A stretch of 64,000 nucleotides of DNA from Bacillota bacterium (GTDB lineage Bacteria > Bacillota > Clostridia > Lachnospirales > Bianqueaceae), in NCBI GenBank assembly GCA_017441925.1, contig JAFRUE010000007.1, positions 744,001 through 808,000 of the forward strand, in the 5' to 3' direction. This document shows positions 17,841 through 25,433 of this stretch, piece after piece (position 1 is the stretch's first letter; every line of letters starts with the position of its first letter). The notes below the pieces were generated by a model. That model was not told the DNA's origin, searched no databases, and was given only the letters and a program-made list of their open reading frames with translations. A program made the translations under genes and the position numbers.

Positions 17841-17889
17841 TGTCTCTCTCAAAAACAGTTGCTTGCGCAAAAAGTTTTTGAGAGAGACA
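17841..17889 (+). terminator. 16-bp hairpin with constant loop, after the GNAT genes
   Basis: TGTCTCTCTCAAAAAC (17841-17856) and GTTTTTGAGAGAGACA (17874-17889) pair perfectly. The loop AGTTGCTTGCGCAAAAA differs by one base from that of the hairpin at 16060. No long U-run follows. The 324 bp between 17793 and 18116 otherwise hold only the next palindrome and no gene I can support. Confidence 0.8.
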
Positions 17890-17989
17890 AGTGTTTATTA
17901 TCTATGTATATTCTGATTTACAGATCAGCGGCATCCCGGCATGCAAAACCGACGATACCCTCCTGCCCGGATTCGCACTCAGGCCTTTG

Positions 17990-18123
17990 TCATTGATTTT
18001 TGACTGATCGGTAACAAGGAATATAAAGAGCCCCTCTCCTGCAAAAACCCTTTGCGCAAGCAACTGTTTTTGCAGGAGAAGGGCTCTTATATTTCGTTAA
18101 CTAACTCAGTCAAAAATCAATGA
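17990..18123. repeat. 134-nt imperfect palindrome mirroring the end of ftsZ; contains the ftsZ terminator
   Basis: The outer arm TCATTGATTTTTGACTGA at 17990-18007 is an exact inverted copy of 18106-18123, which on the minus strand spans the last codon and stop of ftsZ. A less conserved stretch follows, then an inner arm of nearly 30 bp (AATATAA-GAGCCC and TCTCCTGCAAAAAC) closes on a loop which, on the minus strand, reads AGTTGCTTGCGCAAAGG. That is the same loop as in the hairpins at 16060 and 17841. The inner hairpin should terminate ftsZ; the outer arm suggests an inverted duplication. Confidence 0.85.
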
Positions 18124-19322
18124 CGGCCCTTACGCAGGAACACCGGAATATCCACCGGATAATCATTGTCGCTGCGCTTCTGCTGCGGCTGGCCGTATCC
18201 AGAATTTCCCTGATAGCTGCTGCTCGCGGTATTGAAACTGGATCCTACGTTGGGAGCGGTCTTGGCTTCCGTCTTGGGAGCAGCGGGATCAAGCTCGGAC
18301 AGATCCTTGGCTACATCATTGTCCTTAACGTTAATCTTGGGGACAGGATTGAATGTCGGTGTCTGCTCGCCGAAGTCCGTAGCGATAACCGTAACGATGA
18401 TCTCGTCCTGCAGATTCTCGTCAACAGATGTTCCGTAGATGACCTCTGCGTCCGGATCGACATGAGAAGTGATCATGTTCGGGATCTCGACCGCATCGTA
18501 CATGGTCATATCCGGTCCACCGCAGATGTTGATCAGAACGCCCTTGGCTCCGTCGATCGTGGTATCCATCAGCGGTGAGCTGATAGCCATCTCGGCTGCC
18601 TTATGCGCCTTGTCTTCACCCTTTGCGCGGCCGATGCCCATGTGAGCAACGCCCTTGTTCTGCATGATCGTCTTAACGTCGTTGAAGTCGACGTTGATGA
18701 TACCGGGACGGTAGATCAGATCGGAAACGCCCTGTACGCCCTGACGCAGAATGCTGTCGGCCAGACGGAAGGCATCCTGGATCGTGGTCCTCTTGTCTGC
18801 GATCTGGAGCAGCTTGTCGTTGGAGATGCAGATCAGTGTGTCGACTCCGTCACGCAGTTTCATGATGCCTGCCTCTGCGGTACGCATCTTGCGCGCGCCT
18901 TCGAAAAGGAACGGCTTTGTTACGACACCGACCGTCAGAATACCCATCTCACGGGCGATACGCGCGACAACAGGAGCAGCTCCAGTACCGGTGCCGCCGC
19001 CCATGCCGGCTGTTACGAATACCATATCGGCTCCGCTCAGCGCGTCCTTGATCTCCTCTTCGCTCTCCTCGGCAGCCTGTGCGCCGATCTCGGGGTTGCC
19101 GCCGGCACCCAGTCCGCGGGTCAGCTTCTGTCCGATGAGAAGCTTGTTCTCAGCGGTTCCCAGACGCAGGACCTGCGCGTCCGTATTTACAATAAGAAAG
19201 TCAGCGCCTTGCAGTCCGTCATTTATCATACGGTCTACCGCGTTATTACCGCCTCCGCCGACTCCAACTACCTTTATCTTAGCCTTATTCTCAGTCAGGT
19301 CTTCTGTCCATTCGAAATCCAA
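18117..19322 (-). CDS. ftsZ: Cell division protein FtsZ
   Basis: The tubulin-like GTPase that forms the division ring. From TTG 19322 it has 401 residues. This start was chosen because AAGGAGG lies exactly eight bases upstream; the longer frame from 19343 would put that ribosome site inside the gene. Visible motifs are [16 protein letters not shown] (GTP-binding), the tubulin signature [10 protein letters not shown], and the T7 loop [12 protein letters not shown] variable Ser/Gln-rich linker precedes the conserved tail [11 protein letters not shown], the peptide that binds FtsA and other partners. It has its own promoter and is last in the dcw cluster. ftsA, usually just upstream, is absent. 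Confidence 0.97.
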   Translation of the reverse strand: MDFEWTEDLTENKAKIKVVGVGGGGNNAVDRMINDGLQGADFLIVNTDAQVLRLGTAENKLLIGQKLTRGLGAGGNPEIGAQAAEESEEEIKDALSGADMVFVTAGMGGGTGTGAAPVVARIAREMGILTVGVVTKPFLFEGARKMRTAEAGIMKLRDGVDTLICISNDKLLQIADKRTTIQDAFRLADSILRQGVQGVSDLIYRPGIINVDFNDVKTIMQNKGVAHMGIGRAKGEDKAHKAAEMAISSPLMDTTIDGAKGVLINICGGPDMTMYDAVEIPNMITSHVDPDAEVIYGTSVDENLQDEIIVTVIATDFGEQTPTFNPVPKINVKDNDVAKDLSELDPAAPKTEAKTAPNVGSSFNTASSSYQGNSGYGQPQQKRSDNDYPVDIPVFLRKGRH

Positions 19323-19357
19323 TTCAACTTCCTCCTTCGACAAAAACTAGTACCATT

Positions 19358-19386
19358 ATCATACCTGTTTTATGAACAGAAATCAA
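19358..19386 (-). promoter_or_regulatory. ftsZ promoter with palindrome in the spacer
   Basis: Minus strand: TTGATT, 17 bp, TATGAT. The spacer holds an inverted repeat, CTGTT-N5-AACAG (19365-19379), that could be an operator. Confidence 0.7.
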
Positions 19387-19438
19387 TAGTACATTTCAAA
19401 GTTTTTAAAATTTTTACAATCGCTGTAACAAATATGAC

Positions 19439-20188
19439 TCAGACGTTCTTCTCCAGATAGATCTGTCCATCGATGTCTTCCAGATGCAGGATTCCCTCCG
19501 CGTCCGGTGTTTTTTCCAGGATCGCGGCAAGCGCCTGCGCCTTCCTGTCGATATCATAATCCTCGCCGAAACGGATCTCAAGTCTCCCCGTATACAGGCG
19601 GATATCCGAGATCCTGGCCAGATCCATGGAAACGATCTGTGATGAGATCCCGTATTTACGCAGTGCTGCGCAGATCTCCATAACAGTCTGGGAGACTGAA
19701 GCGCTGGCTGTATTCAGCGGCTCGCCAAGGCGGAAATTACGGATCTCCACGCCCTGCACGACCGGCATTTCGTCCGTCAGATAATGCGTCGAATCCACGA
19801 CATATCCTGCTTCATCGATGCAGAGATACGTCCCCATGTATTCGACATATCCGATGACCGTACGTTCTTTTACGTCGATCACAAGTGTCCCCGGCCAGTC
19901 CATATAAATATCCAGTGTCTCGATCCGGGGAGAGATCACGGGCTTCTGGATTGATTTTGCGATCAGGAAGCGGATACTGTTCATCCCGGGTTTCACACCG
20001 AGACTCTCGAGCAGTTCTTCTTCCGAAACCGTCTCGCATCCGTTGACTTCGATCTTCTGGATACGGAACAGGAGCGAACTCAGGATCAGAAGGAGCGCGA
20101 TGACACACAGGATGATCAGCCATCTGCGGCGGCGCTTTCCTGCGGCGTTAAAACGGTACTGCTGATCCAGTCGGATCTGTCCTGGCAT
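19439..20188 (-). CDS. ftsQ: Cell division protein FtsQ/DivIB
   Basis: A single-pass membrane protein of the divisome that links FtsL, FtsB/DivIC and FtsI. The 249 residues have a basic cytosolic N-terminus (AGKRRRRW), a membrane helix (about residues 22-42), the POTRA domain beginning FRIQKIEVNGCETVSEEELLESLG, and a beta domain with DWPGTLVIDVKERTVIGYVE and YLCIDEAGYVVDS. This arrangement is standard for FtsQ/DivIB. Ribosome site AAGGAGG; 15 bp after ftsW, 116 bp before the ftsZ start. Confidence 0.92.
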   Translation of the reverse strand: MPGQIRLDQQYRFNAAGKRRRRWLIILCVIALLLILSSLLFRIQKIEVNGCETVSEEELLESLGVKPGMNSIRFLIAKSIQKPVISPRIETLDIYMDWPGTLVIDVKERTVIGYVEYMGTYLCIDEAGYVVDSTHYLTDEMPVVQGVEIRNFRLGEPLNTASASVSQTVMEICAALRKYGISSQIVSMDLARISDIRLYTGRLEIRFGEDYDIDRKAQALAAILEKTPDAEGILHLEDIDGQIYLEKNV

Positions 20189-20203
20189 CTTCTCGCCTCC
20201 TTT

Positions 20204-21487
20204 CTACTGTTTGGCCGTCGCCACGGAATAACGGGATATGTTCAGCAATATCCCCATGGAGACGAGCAGGAAAACCAATGATGAACCGCCGTAGCTGATG
20301 AACGGCAGCGTAACACCGGTGACCGGTATCAGATTCACATTAACCGCAATGTTGATGATCGCCTGCACTGCAACCTGCGCGATCAGGCCGGACGCCAGAC
20401 AGCGGGTGAAAAAGTTTGGCGCATAGGACGCGATCCTGATCCCGTTTACGATCAGTCCGACGAAAAGCAGTATTACGACGAGTGCTCCGAGAATTCCAAG
20501 TTCTTCACAGATGACGGAAAAAATGATGTCATTATGAGCTTCCGGGATGTAGCCGAGCTTCTGGATGCTCTTGCCGAGTCCTTTGCCGAAGAATCCGCCG
20601 GACGCGATCGCGTACAGAGACTGTACGGTCTGATAACCGATATTGTCCGAATACTTGAACGGATCGAGCCAGGCCTGTATACGCAGTGTTCTGTAATAGA
20701 ATTCATTCAGGATCGGCTGCAGGAAGCGCGGTGCCTGATTGATCTGTATGATCAGCGGCAGGACCAGTATGAACGTCACGGCCAGACCGCCGAAAGCGAC
20801 AAGAGCAACAATGTGGCGGATCTTCGCTCCACCGGCGTACAGGATCATCAGACCGATCGAGAAATTAATGACCGCCGTAGAAAGGTTTTCCTTCAGGATC
20901 AGAGCTGTCGGGATCAGCAGGATCACGATGATCTGCATGAATGTTCCCGGATGTGTGATCCTGTCTCTGTAGCGGTTCACGAGCCAGGCCATGAACATGG
21001 CCGTCGCAATCTTGGTGAATTCGGACGGCTGGAAGCTGAAGAAGCCCAGATCGTACCAGCGGCGTGATCCGTTGATCTCTTCTCCGAGGAAAAGAACACC
21101 GATCTGCAGTATGATCGCGCCGATATAGGCGAGCGGCGCCAGCGTCTGATACGCACGGAGCGGGAAATAGAGAGCCGCAAGAGCTCCGAACAGACCGGCA
21201 GCAAGCGCGATCGCCTGCTTTCTTGTATAAAACAGACTGTCGCCGCCGTTATATGCCGAGTAGATACTCGACGAAGTGACCATGATCATACCGAAGACAC
21301 ACAGAAGGACAAGACAGGCGATGAAGACGAAGTTGGTCTCTTTTCTGTGCGGAAGGCCCCAGGATTCCTGTTTATCCTGCCGGTATTCCGGATCAGAAGC
21401 GAAATTCAGGAGATCCCGGAAGAAACCGGCAAACCAGTTCCGGATCCTTACGGAAATCCTGGTCTTAATGATTCTCGCATCAGTCAT
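20204..21487 (-). CDS. ftsW: Lipid II flippase/glycosyltransferase of the FtsW/RodA/SpoVE family
   Basis: A SEDS-family peptidoglycan glycosyltransferase that polymerises lipid II at the septum together with FtsI. The 427-residue protein has an unusually long N-terminal cytosolic stretch of about 50 residues (to PHRKETNFVF) and then about ten membrane helices. Family blocks include SSSIYSAYNGGDSLFYTRKQ, NGSRRWYDLGFFSFQPSEFTKIA, GGFFGKGLGKSIQKLGYIPEAHNDIIFSVICEELG (with the conserved PEAHND and E-E-G) and TGVTLPFISYGGSS at the C-terminus. Lies between mraY and ftsQ, where murD or murG would often be found; both are missing. Confidence 0.93.
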   Translation of the reverse strand: MTDARIIKTRISVRIRNWFAGFFRDLLNFASDPEYRQDKQESWGLPHRKETNFVFIACLVLLCVFGMIMVTSSSIYSAYNGGDSLFYTRKQAIALAAGLFGALAALYFPLRAYQTLAPLAYIGAIILQIGVLFLGEEINGSRRWYDLGFFSFQPSEFTKIATAMFMAWLVNRYRDRITHPGTFMQIIVILLIPTALILKENLSTAVINFSIGLMILYAGGAKIRHIVALVAFGGLAVTFILVLPLIIQINQAPRFLQPILNEFYYRTLRIQAWLDPFKYSDNIGYQTVQSLYAIASGGFFGKGLGKSIQKLGYIPEAHNDIIFSVICEELGILGALVVILLFVGLIVNGIRIASYAPNFFTRCLASGLIAQVAVQAIINIAVNVNLIPVTGVTLPFISYGGSSLVFLLVSMGILLNISRYSVATAKQ

Positions 21488-21536
21488 ACTGTCCCTCCTT
21501 TCTCCGATATTATATGGTCTGATATTGTATGAACCG

Positions 21537-21566
21537 GCCGCGGCTCCCGCAAGGAAGCCGTGCGGC
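21537..21566. other. GC-rich hairpin between mraY and ftsW
   Basis: GCCGC-GGCTCCC and GGAAGCC-GT-GCGGC pair with one internal mismatch and a GCAA loop on the plus strand (TTGC on the transcript strand). No U-run follows, so it is more likely an RNA-processing or stability element than a terminator. It sits in the 103-bp gap between mraY and ftsW. Confidence 0.5.
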
Positions 21567-21590
21567 TTATTTATGCTCTCTTTATGCGTA

Positions 21591-22535
21591 TTATGCGTAG
21601 ACTCCGATGAAGCACAGGACTGCCGTCACGATCATGAACATCGCGACGATCTGTGTCTCTTTCATGCCGCTAAGCTCAAAATGATGATGGATCGGCGCCA
21701 TTTTGAAGATGCGTTTGCCGTGTGTCAGCTTGAAATATCCGACCTGCAGGATGACCGACGCGACCTCCGCGACATAGATGAAGCCGACAAGGAAAAGGAT
21801 GATCGGATCATCCAGAAGAATCGCCATAGCGCTCACGAAACCGCCGATCGCAAGCGATCCGGTATCACCCATAAAGACTTTCGCAGGATTCGCGTTAAAC
21901 AGCAGGAATCCGAGAAGCGCGCCGATCATGGCCATCGTGACGGATACAAGCGCGGTCTCTCCCATACGGAATCCGACAAAAGCAAAGAATACGGCAATGA
22001 CCACGGTGACGCCGGACAGCAGCCCGTCCAGTCCGTCCGTGAAATTGGTCCCGTTCGTAAATCCGAGAATGTACAGGAACATGATCACATAATACCAGGC
22101 GCCCAGATTCCAGCGGATCTCGGTGAAAGGCACACGTACTGTCACCGGCTGATCCTTGGTGATGAACAGGAAGATCCCGACCGCCAGGCACTGCAGGATC
22201 CATTTCTGCCAGACCTTAAGACCTTCGTTCTGCTTATGGCGCAGCTTCAGAAAATCATCCAGGAATCCGACGATACCAAGCATGAAGACCAACAGCAGGA
22301 CCGAGAAAACGCGCTTGTCAAGCGGCGCCGCGATCAGGGACGCCGCCAGGAAAGACAGCAGGATCATGATTCCGCCCATAGTCGGCGTACCGGTCTTCTT
22401 TTTGTGCGCTTCCGGTCCTAATTCACGGATATACTGCCCGATCTTCAGACGGTGCAGCATCGGGATCCCTACAGGACACAGGATGAGCTGGAGAACAAAC
22501 GCGGCCAGCAGCGCGATGAGCGGCATAACATTCAT
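21591..22535 (-). CDS. mraY: Phospho-N-acetylmuramoyl-pentapeptide transferase
   Basis: An integral membrane enzyme that moves phospho-MurNAc-pentapeptide onto undecaprenyl phosphate to make lipid I. The start at ATG 22535 (MNVMPLIALLAAF) was chosen because it follows the murF stop by one base with GAGGA just upstream; the open frame extends further into murF. The protein has 314 residues and about ten helices. Key blocks: GPEAHKKKTGTPTMGGI (substrate site), FLDDFLK (Mg-binding Asp pair), NGTNFTDGLDGLLSG, NANPAKVFMGDTGSLAIGG, and FKMAPIHHHFELSG near the end. Confidence 0.96.
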   Translation of the reverse strand: MNVMPLIALLAAFVLQLILCPVGIPMLHRLKIGQYIRELGPEAHKKKTGTPTMGGIMILLSFLAASLIAAPLDKRVFSVLLLVFMLGIVGFLDDFLKLRHKQNEGLKVWQKWILQCLAVGIFLFITKDQPVTVRVPFTEIRWNLGAWYYVIMFLYILGFTNGTNFTDGLDGLLSGVTVVIAVFFAFVGFRMGETALVSVTMAMIGALLGFLLFNANPAKVFMGDTGSLAIGGFVSAMAILLDDPIILFLVGFIYVAEVASVILQVGYFKLTHGKRIFKMAPIHHHFELSGMKETQIVAMFMIVTAVLCFIGVYA

Positions 22536-22536
22536 T

Positions 22537-23964
22537 TTATGGTTCCTCTTTTCCGACCGCATCTGTCTGCGGCCCTTTTTCAAGCAGCGGCACCAGGGTG
22601 TCAAAAGCCATCCTGCGCGATGCCTTGACCAGTATTATATCACCGGAACGGACCCGCGAAAAGAGGTCCGCCTTTAATTCTTCCAAAGTTTTGTAGGAAT
22701 GGATCTCTGTCCCTTTGTTCTGCGCGGCGGCTTCCTCCGCTATGTACCTGGAATCGCTGCCTGCCGTAAGCAGCAGGTCCACGCCCTTCTCCGCGGCATA
22801 GGCACCGACCTCCCGGTGTCCGGTCTCGGAATAGAAGCCCATCTCGAACATATCGCCGAGGATCGCGACCGCGCGGCGGCCTGCCGCGGCTTTCTCCTTG
22901 CAGATCACGTCGATCGCGGCCTTCATGGAAGCAGGGCTCGCATTGTAGGAATCGTCGATGATCCGGTACTGATCTGTCGTAATGCTTTCCATCCGCATGC
23001 CTGTAGCGGTATAACCGGCAATGCCTTCCCGGATCTGCTCCGGCGTAAGCCCGGTCAACCGTCCGGCGGCATAGGCGGCAAGCATCGCATAGACCATATG
23101 ATTGCCGATCGTGTTTGCACGCACTGTCACGGCCGGCTCATCAAGGTAACGGATCTCCGCTTCCAAAATGTCCCCGTCCTGTTTTGACGCGGTACAGCGG
23201 ACGTCATTCGCCTCACCAAAGCCGTACATAAGGTGCGGGACCTTGCAGGATGCCGCGTATTCCGCGAGCAGCGGATCGTCCCCGCAGAAAAGCATCATAT
23301 TATGACTGTCCATCTCTTCGAGCATCTCAGTCTTGGCCTGCAGGATACCCCGCTGCGAGCCCAGGAACTCGATATGAGAAACGCCGATATTCGTGATCAC
23401 GCCGATGTCCGGTCTCGCGATATGCGCAAGATACCGGATCTCGCCGAAATGATTCATGCCCATCTCGATCACAGCTGCCTGCGTATCCGCCTCAAGGCCG
23501 AATACCGTAAGCGGCAGTCCGAACTGGTTGTTCAGGTTCGCAGGTGTCTTGGCCGTTTTGAATCCTCCGGAAAGCGCTGCTGCGATCATGTCCTTTGTCG
23601 AAGTCTTGCCGACGCTTCCCGTAACACCGACGACAGGGATCTGAAACTGCCTGCGGTACCATGCGGCAAGATCTCCCATCGACAGAACCGGATCTTCACA
23701 GATTACGAGCATCCGTCCCTCGGGAACATCGATCTCATGGGAAGAAGCGAATTCACGCGACGCGAAAACACAGCCCGCTCCGGACGCGTACGCCTGCGCG
23801 ATGAACCGGTGACTGTCGACGTTCTCGCCTTTCATCGCGACAAAAAGCGCATTTTCAGTCACTTTCCGAGAATCGATCACAACATTTGCAATCAGTGCAT
23901 TCAGATGTCCCCGGTATTCTCCGGCGACTGCCTCACGCAGCCCCTGCTCCTTGATCGGAATCAT
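22537..23964 (-). CDS. murF: UDP-MurNAc-tripeptide D-alanyl-D-alanine ligase
   Basis: Cytosolic ATP-dependent ligase that adds D-Ala-D-Ala to the UDP-MurNAc-tripeptide. The 475 residues carry the Mur ligase order: N-terminal uridine-binding domain (VVIDSRKVTENALFVAMKGENVDSHRF), P-loop VTGSVGKTSTKDM (near 135), central NLNNQFGLP and VIEMGMNHFGEI, and a C-terminal domain with IDDSYNASPASMKAAIDV and ILGDMFEMG. The start ATG overlaps the murE stop by four bases (ATGA), so the two are translationally coupled. The mraY start follows its stop by one base. Confidence 0.96.
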   Translation of the reverse strand: MIPIKEQGLREAVAGEYRGHLNALIANVVIDSRKVTENALFVAMKGENVDSHRFIAQAYASGAGCVFASREFASSHEIDVPEGRMLVICEDPVLSMGDLAAWYRRQFQIPVVGVTGSVGKTSTKDMIAAALSGGFKTAKTPANLNNQFGLPLTVFGLEADTQAAVIEMGMNHFGEIRYLAHIARPDIGVITNIGVSHIEFLGSQRGILQAKTEMLEEMDSHNMMLFCGDDPLLAEYAASCKVPHLMYGFGEANDVRCTASKQDGDILEAEIRYLDEPAVTVRANTIGNHMVYAMLAAYAAGRLTGLTPEQIREGIAGYTATGMRMESITTDQYRIIDDSYNASPASMKAAIDVICKEKAAAGRRAVAILGDMFEMGFYSETGHREVGAYAAEKGVDLLLTAGSDSRYIAEEAAAQNKGTEIHSYKTLEELKADLFSRVRSGDIILVKASRRMAFDTLVPLLEKGPQTDAVGKEEP

Positions 23965-25421
23965 TTTTCTTTCTCCTCAAAAGCTTTACGGACTTCTTCC
24001 ACATCATCCAGATGATGCTTGGTCCGGCCGATGATCTGATAGTCCTCGTGTCCCTTACCGGCAACCAGTACAATATCGCCCGGCTGCGCCTGTTTAATGG
24101 CTCTCGAGATCGCTTCACGGCGGTCCTCCACGACCTCATACGGACAGCCTGTCTCTTTGGTGCCGGGTTCGATCTCCGCAAGGATCGCGAACGGATCCTC
24201 CGTGCGCGGATTGTCGGAGGTCAGGATCACATAATCGCTGTACTGTCCCGCGATCCGTCCCATAACGGGTCTCTTGGTCCTGTCTCTGTCTCCCCCGCAT
24301 CCGACGACCGTGATCACGCGGTTGGTCTTGAATTCGTTAATGGTCTCCAGCACATTCTGCAGCGCATCCGGAACGTGGGAATAATCAACGATCGCAGCAA
24401 TGCCGTCGGGGCCATGCAGGATCTCCATCCTGCCCCGAACAGACCTGTCGGTCCTTGCAAGCTCCTTCCGGATCACTTCCGGATCGATTCCGAGCTCCAG
24501 GCAGACCGCAGCGGCTGCCAGCGTATTATAGACGTTGAAACGTCCCGGCACGGGATAAGAAACCGGGAAGCATTTTCCGTCCGGTGTCTTCAGGTCATAA
24601 CGGATCCCATGCACGTCCATCTTGAGGTTTACGGCCTGATAATCAGTCTCGGTATCCACGGCATATCCGCGCATCCTGCAGAATCCGCATTCCCGCACGA
24701 TCCGTCCTTCCGGGCTGTCCATATTGGTCAGGCCCATACGGCACATTCTGAACAGCTGAATCTTGGCCTGCAGATAGGCTTCCATTGTTTTGTGAAAATC
24801 CAGATGGTCAAGGGACAGATTCGTGAAAACGCCGATCTCGAATTTCATCCCGTCGACACGGTGCAGGGCCAGCGCATGCGAAGAAACTTCCATCGCGGCA
24901 GCCTGTACGTTTTCGTCTTTCATCTGCTTAAGCAGTTCTTCCAGGTCAAAAGCCTGCGGCGTCGTATACTGGGACGGATAGACATCCTCGCCGATCCGGT
25001 TCTCGATCGTGCCGATCAGGCCGGCTTTCTGTCCGGCGGCAAGCAGGATACGGTAAATCAGCGTTGTAGTCGTCGTTTTCCCCTTTGTGCCTGTCACACC
25101 GATCATTGTCATCGACTCACAGGGTTTCTCGTAGAAATTGACGGCCATGACCGGCATGGCCTCCAGCGTGCTCTCGACCAGCAGCACCATCATTCCTTCC
25201 GGATAAGACGGCAGCTCATGTTCAACGACCGCCAGCACGGCTCCTTGTTCTGCCGCTTTGGCAACATAATCGTGGCCGTCAAAAGCGGTCCCTTTGACCG
25301 CCGCGAAAGCACTGCCGGGGCCTGCTTTTCTCGAATCATATGTGATCGAGGTAATATCCGCTTCCGTCCCTGTCGCGAGCACTTTATACTTCACTCCGTT
25401 CATGACTTCTTTCCAGTTCAT
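23961..25421 (-). CDS. murE: UDP-MurNAc-L-Ala-D-Glu:meso-diaminopimelate ligase
   Basis: Adds the third amino acid of the peptidoglycan stem peptide. The 486-residue protein has the P-loop GTKGKTTT (111-118), MEVSSHAL (178-184), the lysine expected to be carbamylated in YLQAKIQLF (Lys220), NVYNTLAAAA and VVGCGGDRDRTKRPVMG. The specificity motif is DNPR at 403-406, which marks meso-diaminopimelate enzymes; lysine-adding enzymes have a different sequence there. The wall is therefore inferred to be DAP-type. The usual VDYAHTPDAL reads VDYSHVPDAL here. It is 12 bp after ftsI and overlaps murF by four bases. Confidence 0.96.
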   Translation of the reverse strand: MNWKEVMNGVKYKVLATGTEADITSITYDSRKAGPGSAFAAVKGTAFDGHDYVAKAAEQGAVLAVVEHELPSYPEGMMVLLVESTLEAMPVMAVNFYEKPCESMTMIGVTGTKGKTTTTTLIYRILLAAGQKAGLIGTIENRIGEDVYPSQYTTPQAFDLEELLKQMKDENVQAAAMEVSSHALALHRVDGMKFEIGVFTNLSLDHLDFHKTMEAYLQAKIQLFRMCRMGLTNMDSPEGRIVRECGFCRMRGYAVDTETDYQAVNLKMDVHGIRYDLKTPDGKCFPVSYPVPGRFNVYNTLAAAAVCLELGIDPEVIRKELARTDRSVRGRMEILHGPDGIAAIVDYSHVPDALQNVLETINEFKTNRVITVVGCGGDRDRTKRPVMGRIAGQYSDYVILTSDNPRTEDPFAILAEIEPGTKETGCPYEVVEDRREAISRAIKQAQPGDIVLVAGKGHEDYQIIGRTKHHLDDVEEVRKAFEEKEK

Positions 25422-25433
25422 ATATGCCTCCTG

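Noticed and set aside
17891-18007. 38-codon plus-strand frame from GTG between two hairpins near ftsZ
   Set aside because: No ribosome site, no similarity I recognise, and its end lies in the palindrome arm.
19323-19343. Longer ftsZ start (TTG at 19343)
   Set aside because: It would place the AAGGAGG ribosome site inside the coding region; 19322 is spaced correctly.
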